From Tsukamurella paurometabola DSM 20162 (GTDB lineage: Bacteria; Actinomycetota; Actinomycetes; Mycobacteriales; Mycobacteriaceae): 64,000 nucleotides of DNA. The translations under genes were made by a program, and so were the position numbers. Below the pieces are notes generated by a model. That model was not told the origin of the DNA. It did no database searches and was given only the letters and a program-made list of their open reading frames with translations. Positions 52,797 to 61,125 of the stretch are shown piece after piece (position 1 is the first letter of the stretch; each line of letters starts with the position of its first letter). Where the stretch lies: positions 1-64,000 of the forward strand of contig NC_014159.1 of assembly GCF_000092225.1 (NCBI RefSeq), given 5' to 3'.

Positions 52797-52808
52797 AAGG
52801 AGAAGCCC

Positions 52809-53156
52809 ATGCCACCGATCGAGCGCAAGAAGGTCACCAAGCGCCACGAGCAGCACCCGGCGGAGGCGCTCGCCGCGCCCGGCCCGGCCGAGCCGGCTGC
52901 TGCCCCCGCGGCGCCGGAACAGCCGCCCGTCGCGCCGGCTCCGCGACCTGCCTCCGCTCCTGTCCGGGCTGCAGGGGAGGAGGTGCCCCCGGCTGCGGAG
53001 CCGAAGGTCCCGTCCTCGTTCCGTCTACCCCGGACGCTGCTCGATCGACTGGACGCCGGCGCGGTGAAGATTCCCGCGATCCTCGGGAGGCGCGTGTCCA
53101 AGAACCAGCTCGTCGAGAACGCGCTCGACGAGTACCTGAGCCGCTACGGCCTGTAG
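52809..53156 (+). CDS. ParB-role protein of locus 2 with C-terminal RHH-like domain
   Basis: A 115-residue protein. Basic start (MPPIERKKVTKRHEQ), a long Pro/Ala/Glu-rich linker (residues 20-68), then SSFRLPRTLLDRLDAGAVK and SKNQLVENALDEYLSRYGL, which fold like a ribbon-helix-helix or similar small DNA-binding unit. Good AAGGAGAAG in front. It probably binds the flanking repeat array and stimulates ParA. Confidence 0.68.
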   Translation: MPPIERKKVTKRHEQHPAEALAAPGPAEPAAAPAAPEQPPVAPAPRPASAPVRAAGEEVPPAAEPKVPSSFRLPRTLLDRLDAGAVKIPAILGRRVSKNQLVENALDEYLSRYGL

Positions 53157-53485
53157 CGGGTGCATTGCAGTGCAATACACTGCACTGCAATACACGTGGG
53201 TGCGTGAATCGCGGCTCTCTACCGCCGGGCGTCTAGGGGAGTTGCTCCAGCAGCCCGCCGCGATCATCCGCGTACGCCAGCGCGTCGGCTTCCTCGGCGG
53301 CCCCTGTGACCTGCCAAGTCGCGTGAAATTCCGCCACGAAAACTGAGACACGACAAGTTCGTTGCCGATCACCCGCTCTGAGCGTTATTACACATGGTTT
53401 GGTTGCGGTAGCTCGCGGGAATTTCTATTCCCGCAGCCAAACTGGACACTATGCAGGTCAAAGCGAATTTGGTACCGTCAGGGGC
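53157..53485. repeat. Inverted-repeat site after parB and non-coding spacer
   Basis: At 53165-53190 there is a perfect dyad TTGCAGTGCA-atacac-TGCACTGCAA, a clean version of the array motif upstream of parA. A second dyad, GCGGGAAT-ttct-ATTCCCGC, lies at 53415-53434 ahead of the zinc-ribbon/recombinase genes. The rest shows only a doubtful minus-strand frame of 34 codons (53233-53337). Confidence 0.6.
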
Positions 53486-53698
53486 ATGAACATGCACGTC
53501 AGCACCCGGAAGGCGCCGCCGGCCGCCGCCGCGGCGACGTGCCCATGGTGTGGGTCGAGCGTGGCCACCACGGCGTGGCCCGGCGAGACCGAGCGCGTTT
53601 ACGCCGACCATCCGCTGCCGGCACCGCACGGCCGCCTGCGCTGCCCGGCGTCCGGGCTCACCCGGTCCGAGGTCGAACCGCCCGGCGGTCCGCGGTGA
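53486..53698 (+). CDS. Small zinc-ribbon-like protein
   Basis: A 70-residue protein from ATG 53486 (MNMHVSTRKAPP). CPWCGSS and a later LRCPAS provide three cysteines of a possible zinc site. Its stop overlaps the start of the tyrosine recombinase (GTGA), so it is translationally coupled to it. It may be an accessory DNA-binding factor of the recombinase. No family recognised. Confidence 0.5.
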   Translation: MNMHVSTRKAPPAAAAATCPWCGSSVATTAWPGETERVYADHPLPAPHGRLRCPASGLTRSEVEPPGGPR

Positions 53699-54879
53699 CC
53701 GCACCGTCGGACGACTTCACGTCACGTGACGCCACAGTCGTGCGCAGCACGCCGGGCGACGCGGTGGCGTTGCCGCCGGAGATCGTCGCGCGCATGGCGG
53801 AGGTCGTCGAGCACGCGCAGGCGTCCGGTACCAGCCAGGCGTACCACGCCGCCTGGGTCCGGTTCGAGGACTGGTGCACCCGCCACGGCTACACCGCCCT
53901 GCCGGCGCGACCCGAGGTGATCGCCGCCTACCTCGTGGTCGCCCGGGACACCGTGACCCAGGCGGGGAGGCGCGCGTACGCGCCGTCGACGCTGAGCAAG
54001 TGGGTCAGCGCGATCGCCGATCGGCACCGCCGCGCCGGCATCACCGACCTGCCGACCCGGCACGAGCTCGTCCGCGCCACCCTCGCCGGGATCAAGCGCG
54101 AGTACGCGACCGCGGGGGAGAGGCCCCGCCAGCCCCGCGCCCCGCTGCTCACCGACGATGTCATGGACCTGGTCACCACGGCCCGCGAGCAGGTGCTCGG
54201 CTGGGCTGACGCCGTCGTCGAGCGGCGCGATAGCGCCCTCCTGCTCGTCGGTCTCACGACCAGCATCCGTCGGTCCGAGCTGGTCGCCCTTGTAGGCGAC
54301 GACGTGGAGCTGCACCGCGCGGACGGCCTGCACGTCACTGTCACGCGGTCGAAGACCGACCAGGAAGGCGAAGGACGCCTGCACCCCGCGCCGCGCGCCG
54401 AAGACCCCCGACGTTGCCCGGCATGCGCCGCGGTCCGCTGGGCCGAGGTCGTCGCCGCCAGCGACCGCTACGGCCGCCGCGGCGTGATCCGCCTGCTCAC
54501 CGGAGCACCGTCGCTGGAGGCGACCGGGCACGTGTGCGCCAGCACCGACCAGCTCGTCGGCCGCTGGGTCGCCGCCCGGCGGCCGTTCTTCCGGTCGATC
54601 CGCCGCAACGGGCTCGTGGGCGAGCAGGCCCTCGCGGCGTCGTCCGTGCACGCCATCGTGCGGCGCCGCGCCGAGCGCGCTGGCATCGACCCCGCCGTCG
54701 TCGAGCAGCTCGGCGCGCACAGCCTGCGCTCCGGGCATGTCTCCCAGGCCCTGCGCAACGGCGCCACCTTCGAGGAGGTCATGGCCCAGACTGGTCACAC
54801 CAACGTCGCCACTGTCCTGCGGTACCGACACGAAACAGCGCCCCTCGTCGCGAACTCCGTCACGAAACTCGGCCTATGA
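53695..54879 (+). CDS. Tyrosine recombinase/integrase
   Basis: A 394-residue protein from GTG 53695. A SAM-like core-binding domain (VRFEDWCTRHGYTALPA, SKWVSAIADRHRRAG) precedes the catalytic domain: Arg in LTTSIRRSELVAL, Lys near VTRSKTDQEG, HSLRSGH (His-x-x-Arg), QTGHTNVAT (His) and VLRYRHE with the Tyr nucleophile. All catalytic residues are present. It overlaps the next gene by four bases. It may resolve plasmid multimers or integrate the element. Confidence 0.85.
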   Translation: MTAPSDDFTSRDATVVRSTPGDAVALPPEIVARMAEVVEHAQASGTSQAYHAAWVRFEDWCTRHGYTALPARPEVIAAYLVVARDTVTQAGRRAYAPSTLSKWVSAIADRHRRAGITDLPTRHELVRATLAGIKREYATAGERPRQPRAPLLTDDVMDLVTTAREQVLGWADAVVERRDSALLLVGLTTSIRRSELVALVGDDVELHRADGLHVTVTRSKTDQEGEGRLHPAPRAEDPRRCPACAAVRWAEVVAASDRYGRRGVIRLLTGAPSLEATGHVCASTDQLVGRWVAARRPFFRSIRRNGLVGEQALAASSVHAIVRRRAERAGIDPAVVEQLGAHSLRSGHVSQALRNGATFEEVMAQTGHTNVATVLRYRHETAPLVANSVTKLGL

Positions 54880-55859
54880 ACACGGTGGACGACCTCGGAG
54901 TGCGCGAGCGCGCTGTCTGGACGCTCTGGAGCGACTGGTGCGCGGCCATCGACGAGCCCGCGATGCCTACCCCACCCGTAGCGCTGGCCCGGTTCATCGC
55001 CGCCAACCCCGCGGCACCTCGCACGCAACGCCGCCGAGTCGCCGTCATCAACGGAGTGCACCGTCGCGCCGGCCACCGCCCGCCGGGCATAGCCGAAGAG
55101 GTGCGCGAGGCGATCGACGTCACGCGGGCGGCGCGGCGGCGGCACCTCATCGACCTCGCGGTCGACGTCGCGGCGCACCTGCCCGACGGGTGGCCCGCCG
55201 CACTATTCGCTCGCCGCGACGCGCTGCTCCTGGTGCTCGCCACCAGCGGAATCGGCCCGACCGCGCTGTCCCGGCTCACCGCCGGCGCACTCTACGTCGA
55301 CGACGAGACCGACGAGCTCCGCATCACCGCCGCGGGTGGCGAAGAGTTCACCACGGCGCCCGACCTCCAGAACGCTGGCGTCTCGCCGGCCGCCGTGCTC
55401 GAGGCGTGGTTGCGCCTGCGCGCCCTGCAGCACCACGTCCCGAGCCCGAGCATCACCGCTACCGCCCTGCGCGGAGAACCGGTCCCTGCCGTGCCGGCCG
55501 TGCCGGACGGTGCGCCGATGTTCACCCCACTCGACGGATGGGGCGCGCCGCCGCTCGACACCACCACACACCTCAGCGCCAGCGCGATCGGAGCACTGCT
55601 CCGTGCCCTCCTCGCGGGCGGTGCTCCCGCTCACCGCCACATCGCTCCCCGGCCCACGCCGGCCGGCGAACCCGCTGCGACGGAGTACCCCGAGCCGGCG
55701 CCGCTCGACCCTAGTAGTTGGGACCGCGGCCTGGCCGCGCGCCGCGCCGCACAGGGCACCCTCGCCGACGTCGATGACGTGCTCGACGATGTCGATGCCC
55801 GAGCGGGCAAGCTCCTCGAGGAGCTCCTCCAGCTGCTCGACGACGCAACCGCACCCTGA
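54876..55859 (+). CDS. Degenerate tyrosine-recombinase paralogue
   Basis: A 327-residue protein from ATG 54876, overlapping the recombinase stop (ATGA). The N-terminal part (RAVWTLWSDWCAAIDEPAMP, RRVAVINGVHRRAG) parallels a core-binding domain. FARRDALLLVLATSGIGPTA aligns by eye with the recombinase RRDSALLLVGLTTSIRRSEL, but the catalytic Arg is replaced, and no HxxR or Tyr motif follows. It looks like a catalytically dead paralogue acting as a partner subunit. Confidence 0.6.
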   Translation: MNTVDDLGVRERAVWTLWSDWCAAIDEPAMPTPPVALARFIAANPAAPRTQRRRVAVINGVHRRAGHRPPGIAEEVREAIDVTRAARRRHLIDLAVDVAAHLPDGWPAALFARRDALLLVLATSGIGPTALSRLTAGALYVDDETDELRITAAGGEEFTTAPDLQNAGVSPAAVLEAWLRLRALQHHVPSPSITATALRGEPVPAVPAVPDGAPMFTPLDGWGAPPLDTTTHLSASAIGALLRALLAGGAPAHRHIAPRPTPAGEPAATEYPEPAPLDPSSWDRGLAARRAAQGTLADVDDVLDDVDARAGKLLEELLQLLDDATAP

Positions 55860-55895
55860 CGGGAACCGATCGGCGCGCTGGCGCGTCCAATTCAT

Positions 55896-56048
55896 GTGAC
55901 CAACGAACTGTACGCCCGCGCCCTCGATGCCCTTCTGGCCGCAGAATCTGGCCGATTCGACCCCGAAGTCGCGGAGAGACCAGACCTCGACGCCCAGATC
56001 ATCGACGCCATTCGCGCATCCACGCCCCCGTTGAACCAGACACATTGA
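55896..56048 (+). CDS. Small 50-aa protein after the recombinase pair
   Basis: GTG 55896 opens TNELYARALDALLAAESGRF, then EVAERPDLDAQIIDAIRAST and ends at 56048. Helical, acidic, with good codon use. It follows the recombinase-like gene by 36 bases. No family recognised. Confidence 0.4.
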   Translation: MTNELYARALDALLAAESGRFDPEVAERPDLDAQIIDAIRASTPPLNQTH

Positions 56049-56158
56049 ACCGCTGGAATATTCACTGATTCAGAGGGTGCGAGTGTCTGGTTTCGTTGTC
56101 TGCATTTCGGTTCCATAAACAGGCGTACTTTCCAGACGATTGCGGACCGATACTCGCC

Positions 56159-56206
56159 AATCAGTACCAATAAGGTACCACAAGTGGTACTATTGCGGTA
56201 CTGATT
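56159..56206. promoter_or_regulatory. Nested palindromic operator of the Doc-type addiction pair
   Basis: Outer arms AATCAGTACC (56159-56168) and GGTACTGATT (56197-56206) enclose GGTACCAC-aa-GTGGTACT (56174-56191). It ends 14 bases before the antitoxin start, as expected for autorepression. Confidence 0.65.
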
Positions 56207-56219
56207 GAGAGGAGGCGGC

Positions 56220-56417
56220 ATGCCCGCTATGAACGTGGAGTTCACCGAAGACGAGCTGGCAGCAGTCCGTTCGGCTGCAAGCGACGCCGGATCGTCGATG
56301 CGAGCTTTCGCGAAGCAAGCGATCCTGGACAAGGCGCGCAATCGGGAGGGGCTGGTCCGAGCAATCGCCGCTCGCACAGCTGAGCGCTCCGCCGAGCTGA
56401 ATCGGCGGCTTGCGTGA
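56220..56417 (+). CDS. Antitoxin partner of a Doc-type toxin
   Basis: A 65-residue protein from ATG 56220 with GAGGAGG upstream. VEFTEDELAAVRSAASDAGS, then AFAKQAILDKARNREG, is a ribbon-helix-helix-like fold with a helical tail. Its stop overlaps the toxin start by four bases (GTGA). Confidence 0.68.
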   Translation: MPAMNVEFTEDELAAVRSAASDAGSSMRAFAKQAILDKARNREGLVRAIAARTAERSAELNRRLA

Positions 56418-56809
56418 CCGACTTCCCTACGGCCGATGAGGTTCTGATCGCCGCGGAGTACGCATGCGGATTCAGGCCGATCTCTGGCGACCCCGGGCTG
56501 TTCGAGTCGTCGATCATGCGCGCATCGGCCACAGTGTTCGGACAAGACGCCTACCCGAGCGTGTGGGATAAGGCGGCCGCCCTGCTGCACTCTCTCGTCA
56601 CGACCCAGGCACTCGCCGACGGCAACAAGCGAACCGGATGGGCGGGCTGCTGGCTACTGCTGGGGCTCAACGGATACAGCGTGTCCAACACCCTGGACCC
56701 GGATGCTGCGGAACAGTTCGTGCTCGCGATCGCTGCGAACGAACTCACCTGGGAGCAGATCTCCGCACGGCTCCCCGAGTTCGCTGCGGCTGGGCAAGAA
56801 TCCAATTAA
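56414..56809 (+). CDS. Doc/Fic-family toxin
   Basis: A 131-residue protein from GTG 56414. The Fic motif is seen as HSLVTTQALADGNKRTGW (HxxxxxxxxxDGNKRT type), as in Doc, which phosphorylates EF-Tu. LFESSIMRASATVFGQDAYP precedes it as in plasmid Doc toxins. With the antitoxin it forms an addiction module that would favour plasmid retention. Confidence 0.82.
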   Translation: MTDFPTADEVLIAAEYACGFRPISGDPGLFESSIMRASATVFGQDAYPSVWDKAAALLHSLVTTQALADGNKRTGWAGCWLLLGLNGYSVSNTLDPDAAEQFVLAIAANELTWEQISARLPEFAAAGQESN

Positions 56810-56827
56810 CGAAGAATTGGAGACGAG

Positions 56828-57049
56828 ATGCAGAAGTTAGTGGGCTTTACTGTCGCAGCTGCGGTGGCGTTCGTTCTCTACGCGCTTCTCACGTATGTGT
56901 GGGCTGATAATGGGCGCAGCGTGTCTGGTGTCCTTGTGCAAGCGGCTGTGTTCACTGCCATCTGGTCGGTCCTGATGGGGATCGGGAGCTGGGTTAGTAG
57001 CCGATCACGCCGCGCGGCCCTAAGACGACGAGAGGACTCGCAAGTCTGA
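56828..57049 (+). CDS. Small two-TM protein
   Basis: A 73-residue protein with two hydrophobic helices (FTVAAAVAFVLYALLTYVW and VLVQAAVFTAIWSVLMGIG) and a basic tail (SRRAALRRRED). Ribosome site GGAGA. First of four closely spaced small genes of unknown function after the addiction pair. Confidence 0.6.
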   Translation: MQKLVGFTVAAAVAFVLYALLTYVWADNGRSVSGVLVQAAVFTAIWSVLMGIGSWVSSRSRRAALRRREDSQV

Positions 57050-57069
57050 AATACGAAGGAGCAGCGCTG

Positions 57070-57246
57070 ATGCCGAAGACGATCCCGAGCGTGAACCAGC
57101 TCAAGAAGGCCATCGACCCGGAGGTGTGGAAGGTGCGCTACGAAGACCTGCCCAACATCGGTGCTCAGTGGTCGTGGGAGCGCCGACGCGACTCCTCGAC
57201 CAAGGCCGCTGAGCGTGTGCACCCGCTGCTTTCCGCGCGGGCGTAG
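57070..57246 (+). CDS. Small 58-aa protein
   Basis: ATG 57070 with GAAGGAG upstream opens MPKTIPSVNQLKKAIDPEVW, then ending ERVHPLLSARA. Basic, no TM segment. Same ribosome-site style as its neighbours. No family recognised. Confidence 0.5.
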   Translation: MPKTIPSVNQLKKAIDPEVWKVRYEDLPNIGAQWSWERRRDSSTKAAERVHPLLSARA

Positions 57247-57273
57247 TCCAGAATCCGAACGAAGGGAACAAAT

Positions 57274-57696
57274 GTGAAAGGCGATAAAGATCGTAGTCCA
57301 GCGTTGCTGGACAGGGCACCTGATGAGCGCTTCGAGACCCCCTCGGCGTTAGGCGTAGGCCCACATCTTGGGTGGGAAGTAGGGACCAACCGACCAGTGT
57401 TCTTCTCGCCGGGAGCCTGGTTTCGCGCCGGAATCCTTTCTGCGGCCACTGTGGGGATGGACCCCATAGCTCGTGGCTGCTTTTCGTTTGCAGATGCCCC
57501 GCCCGTGACGAGCTTGGGGCTTTACGAACCGGGCCCTATACCCTCAACTGCGTTCGCCACGTCGATCGTAGATCCCGTCGATGATCGCGCCCGCGTAACG
57601 CTCGTTGGGTCGGCGCCATACGCGGACGAGTTCGTGCTCACCGTTCGCGGATCGGACACGCCTATACGGTTCCGCATCGGTCTGCCTACGGTCTGA
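57274..57696 (+). CDS. Unknown 140-aa protein
   Basis: GTG 57274 after GAAGGGAA. The product starts MKGDKDRSPALLDRAPDERF and has a mixed strand-rich middle (LGWEVGTNRPVFFSPGAW) and C-terminal VTLVGSAPYADEFVLTVRG. No domain recognised. Part of the row of small genes. Confidence 0.5.
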   Translation: MKGDKDRSPALLDRAPDERFETPSALGVGPHLGWEVGTNRPVFFSPGAWFRAGILSAATVGMDPIARGCFSFADAPPVTSLGLYEPGPIPSTAFATSIVDPVDDRARVTLVGSAPYADEFVLTVRGSDTPIRFRIGLPTV

Positions 57697-57714
57697 AGTA
57701 CGAAGGAGATCGAC

Positions 57715-58137
57715 GTGACGAACATCGAGGACACCGTGCAGCTCGACGAGGCCGGGCAGTACGACCCGGCTGCCGAGACCGCGCTGAGCACCGACGAGGT
57801 CACGCTGCTGAGGCTGCGTACCGACGGCCCGCGCGGCGTGCTCGCCGTGGACCTTCTCGCGCGCGGTGAGGACGACACGCTGATCTGCGTGACCAAGCCC
57901 GGTCCCGGAGAGTTCTGGGGGCGGTTCTTCATTGGCACCGGTTCGCCGCTGCGCGAAGTGAAGGTCCACATGATGGACGGACGCTGGGGCCGGCTCATCG
58001 AGACCGCTGAGGGCGACTTCACCACGCCCGAGCCCTTGGGGCCTCACGGTGCCCGCTTCGCGGGACGCCCCTTCACGCTGATGGATGCCAAGGGGCTCGA
58101 CGGCGTGCCCACCCCCGCAGGCCTGGTCCTGCGGTAG
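57715..58137 (+). CDS. Unknown 140-aa protein
   Basis: GTG 57715 after GAAGGAG. Acidic N terminus (MTNIEDTVQLDEAGQYDPAA) and a strand-rich middle (VLAVDLLARGEDDTLICVTK, then HMMDGRWGRLIETAEGDFTT). No domain recognised. Last of the small-gene row before the 2,270-bp element. Confidence 0.5.
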   Translation: MTNIEDTVQLDEAGQYDPAAETALSTDEVTLLRLRTDGPRGVLAVDLLARGEDDTLICVTKPGPGEFWGRFFIGTGSPLREVKVHMMDGRWGRLIETAEGDFTTPEPLGPHGARFAGRPFTLMDAKGLDGVPTPAGLVLR

Positions 58138-58256
58138 TCCACTAAACGAACCTGCTGGCCGAAAGGCTGCTGAGCGGATGCTGTGGAGCAATCCGCATCT
58201 GCAGGTGAAGTCAAACGCGGATCGAGGAATAGTCAAATCCTGTGGATTGCCTAGTG

Positions 58257-59033
58257 TTAGCGAAGGTGCGTGCCGGCGAGGTTGGTGACGGTGGTCTTGG
58301 TGTGGTCGGCCCAGGCTGCCAGGACGGCCGTGACGGCGAGAGCGGTGCCGTAGAGGGTGGTGTGGCCGCCGTGGGCCGCGATGATTTTGCCGTGGCTGAG
58401 GTGGGCTTTGTTCTTGCGGGCCAGGGCGAGGAGGTCGATGGCGGCGCGTTCTCCGTGCCATCGTGGGGGTCGGATGACGATAGTTGCTGCCGCGGTTTTG
58501 TTGATGCCTGCCGGTGGTGTGGTGAGCCAGGAATCGAGGAGCTGGGCGCCGACGCCGATGACGCCGGCGACTGTGGCTTTGCCGTCGGGTGATTCCGGGG
58601 GGACGGTTTCGAGGATCCCTTCAGCGAGGTCGAGATTGTCGGTATCGATGGATTCGGCGAGCAGCCGGAGGGTGGAGGTGCACCAGCTGCGTTGCTCACC
58701 GGTCGGGGTGGCGAGCGTGTGGTTGTGACGTGCGACGGCGCGGTCGAGGGCCGCTTGCAGGGTCGCCAGGTCGGTGTCGAGGGCATCGGCGGTGATGTCG
58801 ATGCCGTCCTCGGCGAGCAGCGGTGCCAACTCACGCAGCATCTGATCGGCCATGCCGGGCATCCACTCGATGGTGGGGCCATCGGTGAGGGGCTGGCCGA
58901 ACGCACCGAACAATGCATCCGGGTCGAGGTCCCCGAGATCGCCGCGCGGCTGCCAGGGGCGGCCGGCGTTCCCGCCAGGAACGTGGTCGTCGGGGAAGCG
59001 GTCTTGCCGGTCGTGGCCCATACTGTCGATCAT
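58257..59033 (-). CDS. 258-aa passenger gene of element B, copy 3
   Basis: Identical, as read by eye, to the copies at 29092-29868 and 39837-40613. Function unknown. Confidence 0.75.
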   Translation of the reverse strand: MIDSMGHDRQDRFPDDHVPGGNAGRPWQPRGDLGDLDPDALFGAFGQPLTDGPTIEWMPGMADQMLRELAPLLAEDGIDITADALDTDLATLQAALDRAVARHNHTLATPTGEQRSWCTSTLRLLAESIDTDNLDLAEGILETVPPESPDGKATVAGVIGVGAQLLDSWLTTPPAGINKTAAATIVIRPPRWHGERAAIDLLALARKNKAHLSHGKIIAAHGGHTTLYGTALAVTAVLAAWADHTKTTVTNLAGTHLR

Positions 59034-59069
59034 GGCACGGCCGCAGCGGGGCAGCCACGGCCACGAGGG

Positions 59070-60398
59070 TCAGGCGGCAGCGTCGTCGGCAGCCGTGGTT
59101 TCGGGTGTGGTGGCGGCGCGTTCAACGAGTCGGCCTTGGTCGAAGCGGGCTCCAGCGCGGACGAGGGCAACCAGGTGCGGTGCGTTCACTGCGCGCCAGC
59201 GAGTTTGGGCGGCTTGGATGAGTTTGAACGCCATAGCGATCCCCGCCGCCCGTGATCCGGGACCTTTGGTTACCTTGGTGCGCAACCGGACGGTAGCGAA
59301 AGTGGACTCGATCGGGTTCGTCGTCCGCAGGTGCACCCAGTGCTCGGCGGGGTAGTCGTAGAACGCCAGCAGTACATCGAGATCGTCGGTGATTTTCGCG
59401 GCCGCTTTGGGCCACTTAGCGGCGTAGTCGGCGACGAACACCCGCGCGGCCTTCTCGGCGTGCTCGCGGTCTTGCGCGTTCCAGATCTCCGTCAGCGCGG
59501 CTTTCGCGCTGCGCTGCACCGACTTCGGCAAAGCGTTGATAACATTGGCGATCTTATGGAACCAACACCGCTGCTCCCGAGTTTCGGGGAACACCTCGCG
59601 TAAGGCCGCCCAGAACCCGAGCGCGCCGTCACCGACCGCCAGCACCGGTGAGCGCATCCCACGGCGCTTGCAGCTGCGGAGAAGATCGAGCCAGGACTGC
59701 GTGGATTCTCGGTACCCGTCATCGAGCGCGATGAGCTCCTTCGAACCATCAGCACGCACCCCGATCAGCACCAGCAGACACACCTTCTCCTGCGCCAGTC
59801 GGACTTTGAGGTGGATGCCGTCAGCCCACACATACACGTAATCCGTCTCGGCCAGCGATCGAGTGCCGAACGCTGCTGCTTCGGCCTGCCAGTCCCGGGT
59901 CAGCCTGGTGATCGTGGCAGGTGAAAGCCCTGCACTGGTCCCGAGGAACTGCGTGAGCGCCGGGGTGAAATCGCTGGTCGAAAGACCATGCAGATACAGC
60001 AGCGGCAACACCTCCGCCACCTGCGTGGACTTGCGAGCCCACGCAGGCAGAATCGACGAAGAAAAACGCCGCCGCTCGCCCGTGACCTCATCCACACGTT
60101 TGTCGTTGACCCGCGGCGCCTTCACCGGCACCGCTCCCGCTGCCGTCACCACCTCCCGGGCCGCATGATGGCCGTTACGGACCACCAGCCGCCGCCCCGC
60201 CTCATCAACCTCCCCGGCACACGAAGCCACGTAGGCAGCGACCTCTGCCTCCAACGCCGCCGCCAGCATCCGCCGCGCACCGTCCCGGACAATCTCATCC
60301 AACAACGACCGCGGCGCCTCCGAGTCGCCGGTCTCGCCGGAGCCGTCGCGCTTATTCTCCACCACCGCGAGCACGGGCATGCCCTTCCCGCCAGCCAT
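59070..60398 (-). CDS. IS256-family transposase type B, copy 3
   Basis: A 442-residue transposase identical, as read by eye, to the copies at 27727-29055 and 40650-41978. Complete. Confidence 0.92.
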   Translation of the reverse strand: MAGGKGMPVLAVVENKRDGSGETGDSEAPRSLLDEIVRDGARRMLAAALEAEVAAYVASCAGEVDEAGRRLVVRNGHHAAREVVTAAGAVPVKAPRVNDKRVDEVTGERRRFSSSILPAWARKSTQVAEVLPLLYLHGLSTSDFTPALTQFLGTSAGLSPATITRLTRDWQAEAAAFGTRSLAETDYVYVWADGIHLKVRLAQEKVCLLVLIGVRADGSKELIALDDGYRESTQSWLDLLRSCKRRGMRSPVLAVGDGALGFWAALREVFPETREQRCWFHKIANVINALPKSVQRSAKAALTEIWNAQDREHAEKAARVFVADYAAKWPKAAAKITDDLDVLLAFYDYPAEHWVHLRTTNPIESTFATVRLRTKVTKGPGSRAAGIAMAFKLIQAAQTRWRAVNAPHLVALVRAGARFDQGRLVERAATTPETTAADDAAA

Positions 60399-60503
60399 GA
60401 CGAGCTGGACTTGATCAGATTCCTGCGACCTCGCAAATCATCCTCCGGGAAGACACACTTCCCGGGGTGATCCACAGGTTCTGATCATTGCTCCGTTTCA
60501 CTC

Positions 60504-60690
60504 TGTAGCGGACGGTGTTCTGTAGTGGAGCGGTGTTCGTCTGCGTCAGTGTTATCTGAGCTGTAGCGGACGGTGGTGCGGGTGGTCAGTCGTTGCTGAG
60601 CTGTGCTTTCCAGTCGTCTCCGTCGGGGCGGCTCTCGCCGCGGGCTGTGCGGTGGCGTGTGCGTTCCTGAGCGAACCAGGCTTCGACCTA
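60504..60690 (-). mobile_element. Remnant of an IS end with short repeats and a 3' gene fragment
   Basis: TGTAGCGGACGGTG occurs at 60504-60517 and 60562-60575, with a variant between them. This looks like the multiple terminal repeats of an IS. A minus-strand frame ending at 60586 reads EAWFAQERTRHRTARGESRP, then DGDDWKAQLSND, the likely C terminus of its transposase. The rest is missing. Confidence 0.4.
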
Positions 60691-60696
60691 GGGCGG

Positions 60697-60900
60697 CAGC
60701 ACAGTGACTCCGTCAAGCGCGTCGACACCTACGCCACCGCCCTGCACCACGGAATGACCGTCGACGGCCTCTCCGAGCTGGACCTGTCCTACACCCCGCC
60801 CCTCGGGTCCCCGTGGGACGCTGTGCAGGTCGCCGCCCAGAACTGGGGCCGCGAGCACCAGCTGCAGCACCAACGCAGCGCTCTTACGTTCAATCGGTAG
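60697..60900 (+). pseudogene. C-terminal fragment of an FAD-dependent disulfide oxidoreductase
   Basis: The frame reads KRVDTYATALHHGMTVDGLS, then ELDLSYTPPLGSPWDAVQVA, the dimerisation end of CoA-disulfide reductase/NADH oxidase-type flavoproteins. There is no FAD or NAD domain upstream. A gene remnant carrying over only about 65 residues. Confidence 0.65.
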
Positions 60901-61125
60901 TCATTCCTTCCGACGACAGCGATCATTGACACACCTGACGAGGTCGCAGTCGTAAGGAGGATCCACTGCAACGGGTGCCGCTCGACACCCACGGATGAAA
61001 CTTCCCTTACGAGAGGGTAGGGTGTGGTGCAGCTTGCGCGGACGAACCCGCGCCGTCACCGCCCATCCGTCGCACCTCTGCTCTGCAGTGCCGTGCGACC
61101 GATTCATGGAGGATCCCCGATCTCG
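60901..61125. promoter_or_regulatory. Leader of the sulP-merR operon with an imperfect dyad
   Basis: No gene seen. At about 61004-61020, CCCTTACGAGAGGGTAGGG is an imperfect inverted repeat of MerR-operator size, about 105-125 bases before the SulP start. It could bind the MerR protein encoded downstream. Confidence 0.35.

Larger units (their letters stand above)
58224..60493 (-). mobile_element. IS256-type element B copy 3 (2,270 bp)
   Basis: Reverse-oriented copy of the element at 27632-29901 with the same two genes. Flanks ACGCGGATC (left) and CGTTTCACT (right) do not match each other, so this copy too has taken part in a rearrangement or lost a flank. Confidence 0.9.

Noticed and set aside
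53233-53337. Minus-strand 34-codon frame (AEFHATWQVTGAAEEADALA)
   Set aside because: Codon use is plausible, but there is no clear ribosome site and no family; noted only within the non-coding spacer.
53722-54831. Minus-strand 369-codon frame
   Set aside because: Antisense to the tyrosine recombinase with full catalytic motifs.
60504-60575. Spaced copies of TGTAGCGGACGGTG considered as CRISPR or iterons
   Set aside because: Only two exact copies with one variant, beside a transposase-like fragment; better explained as an IS end.
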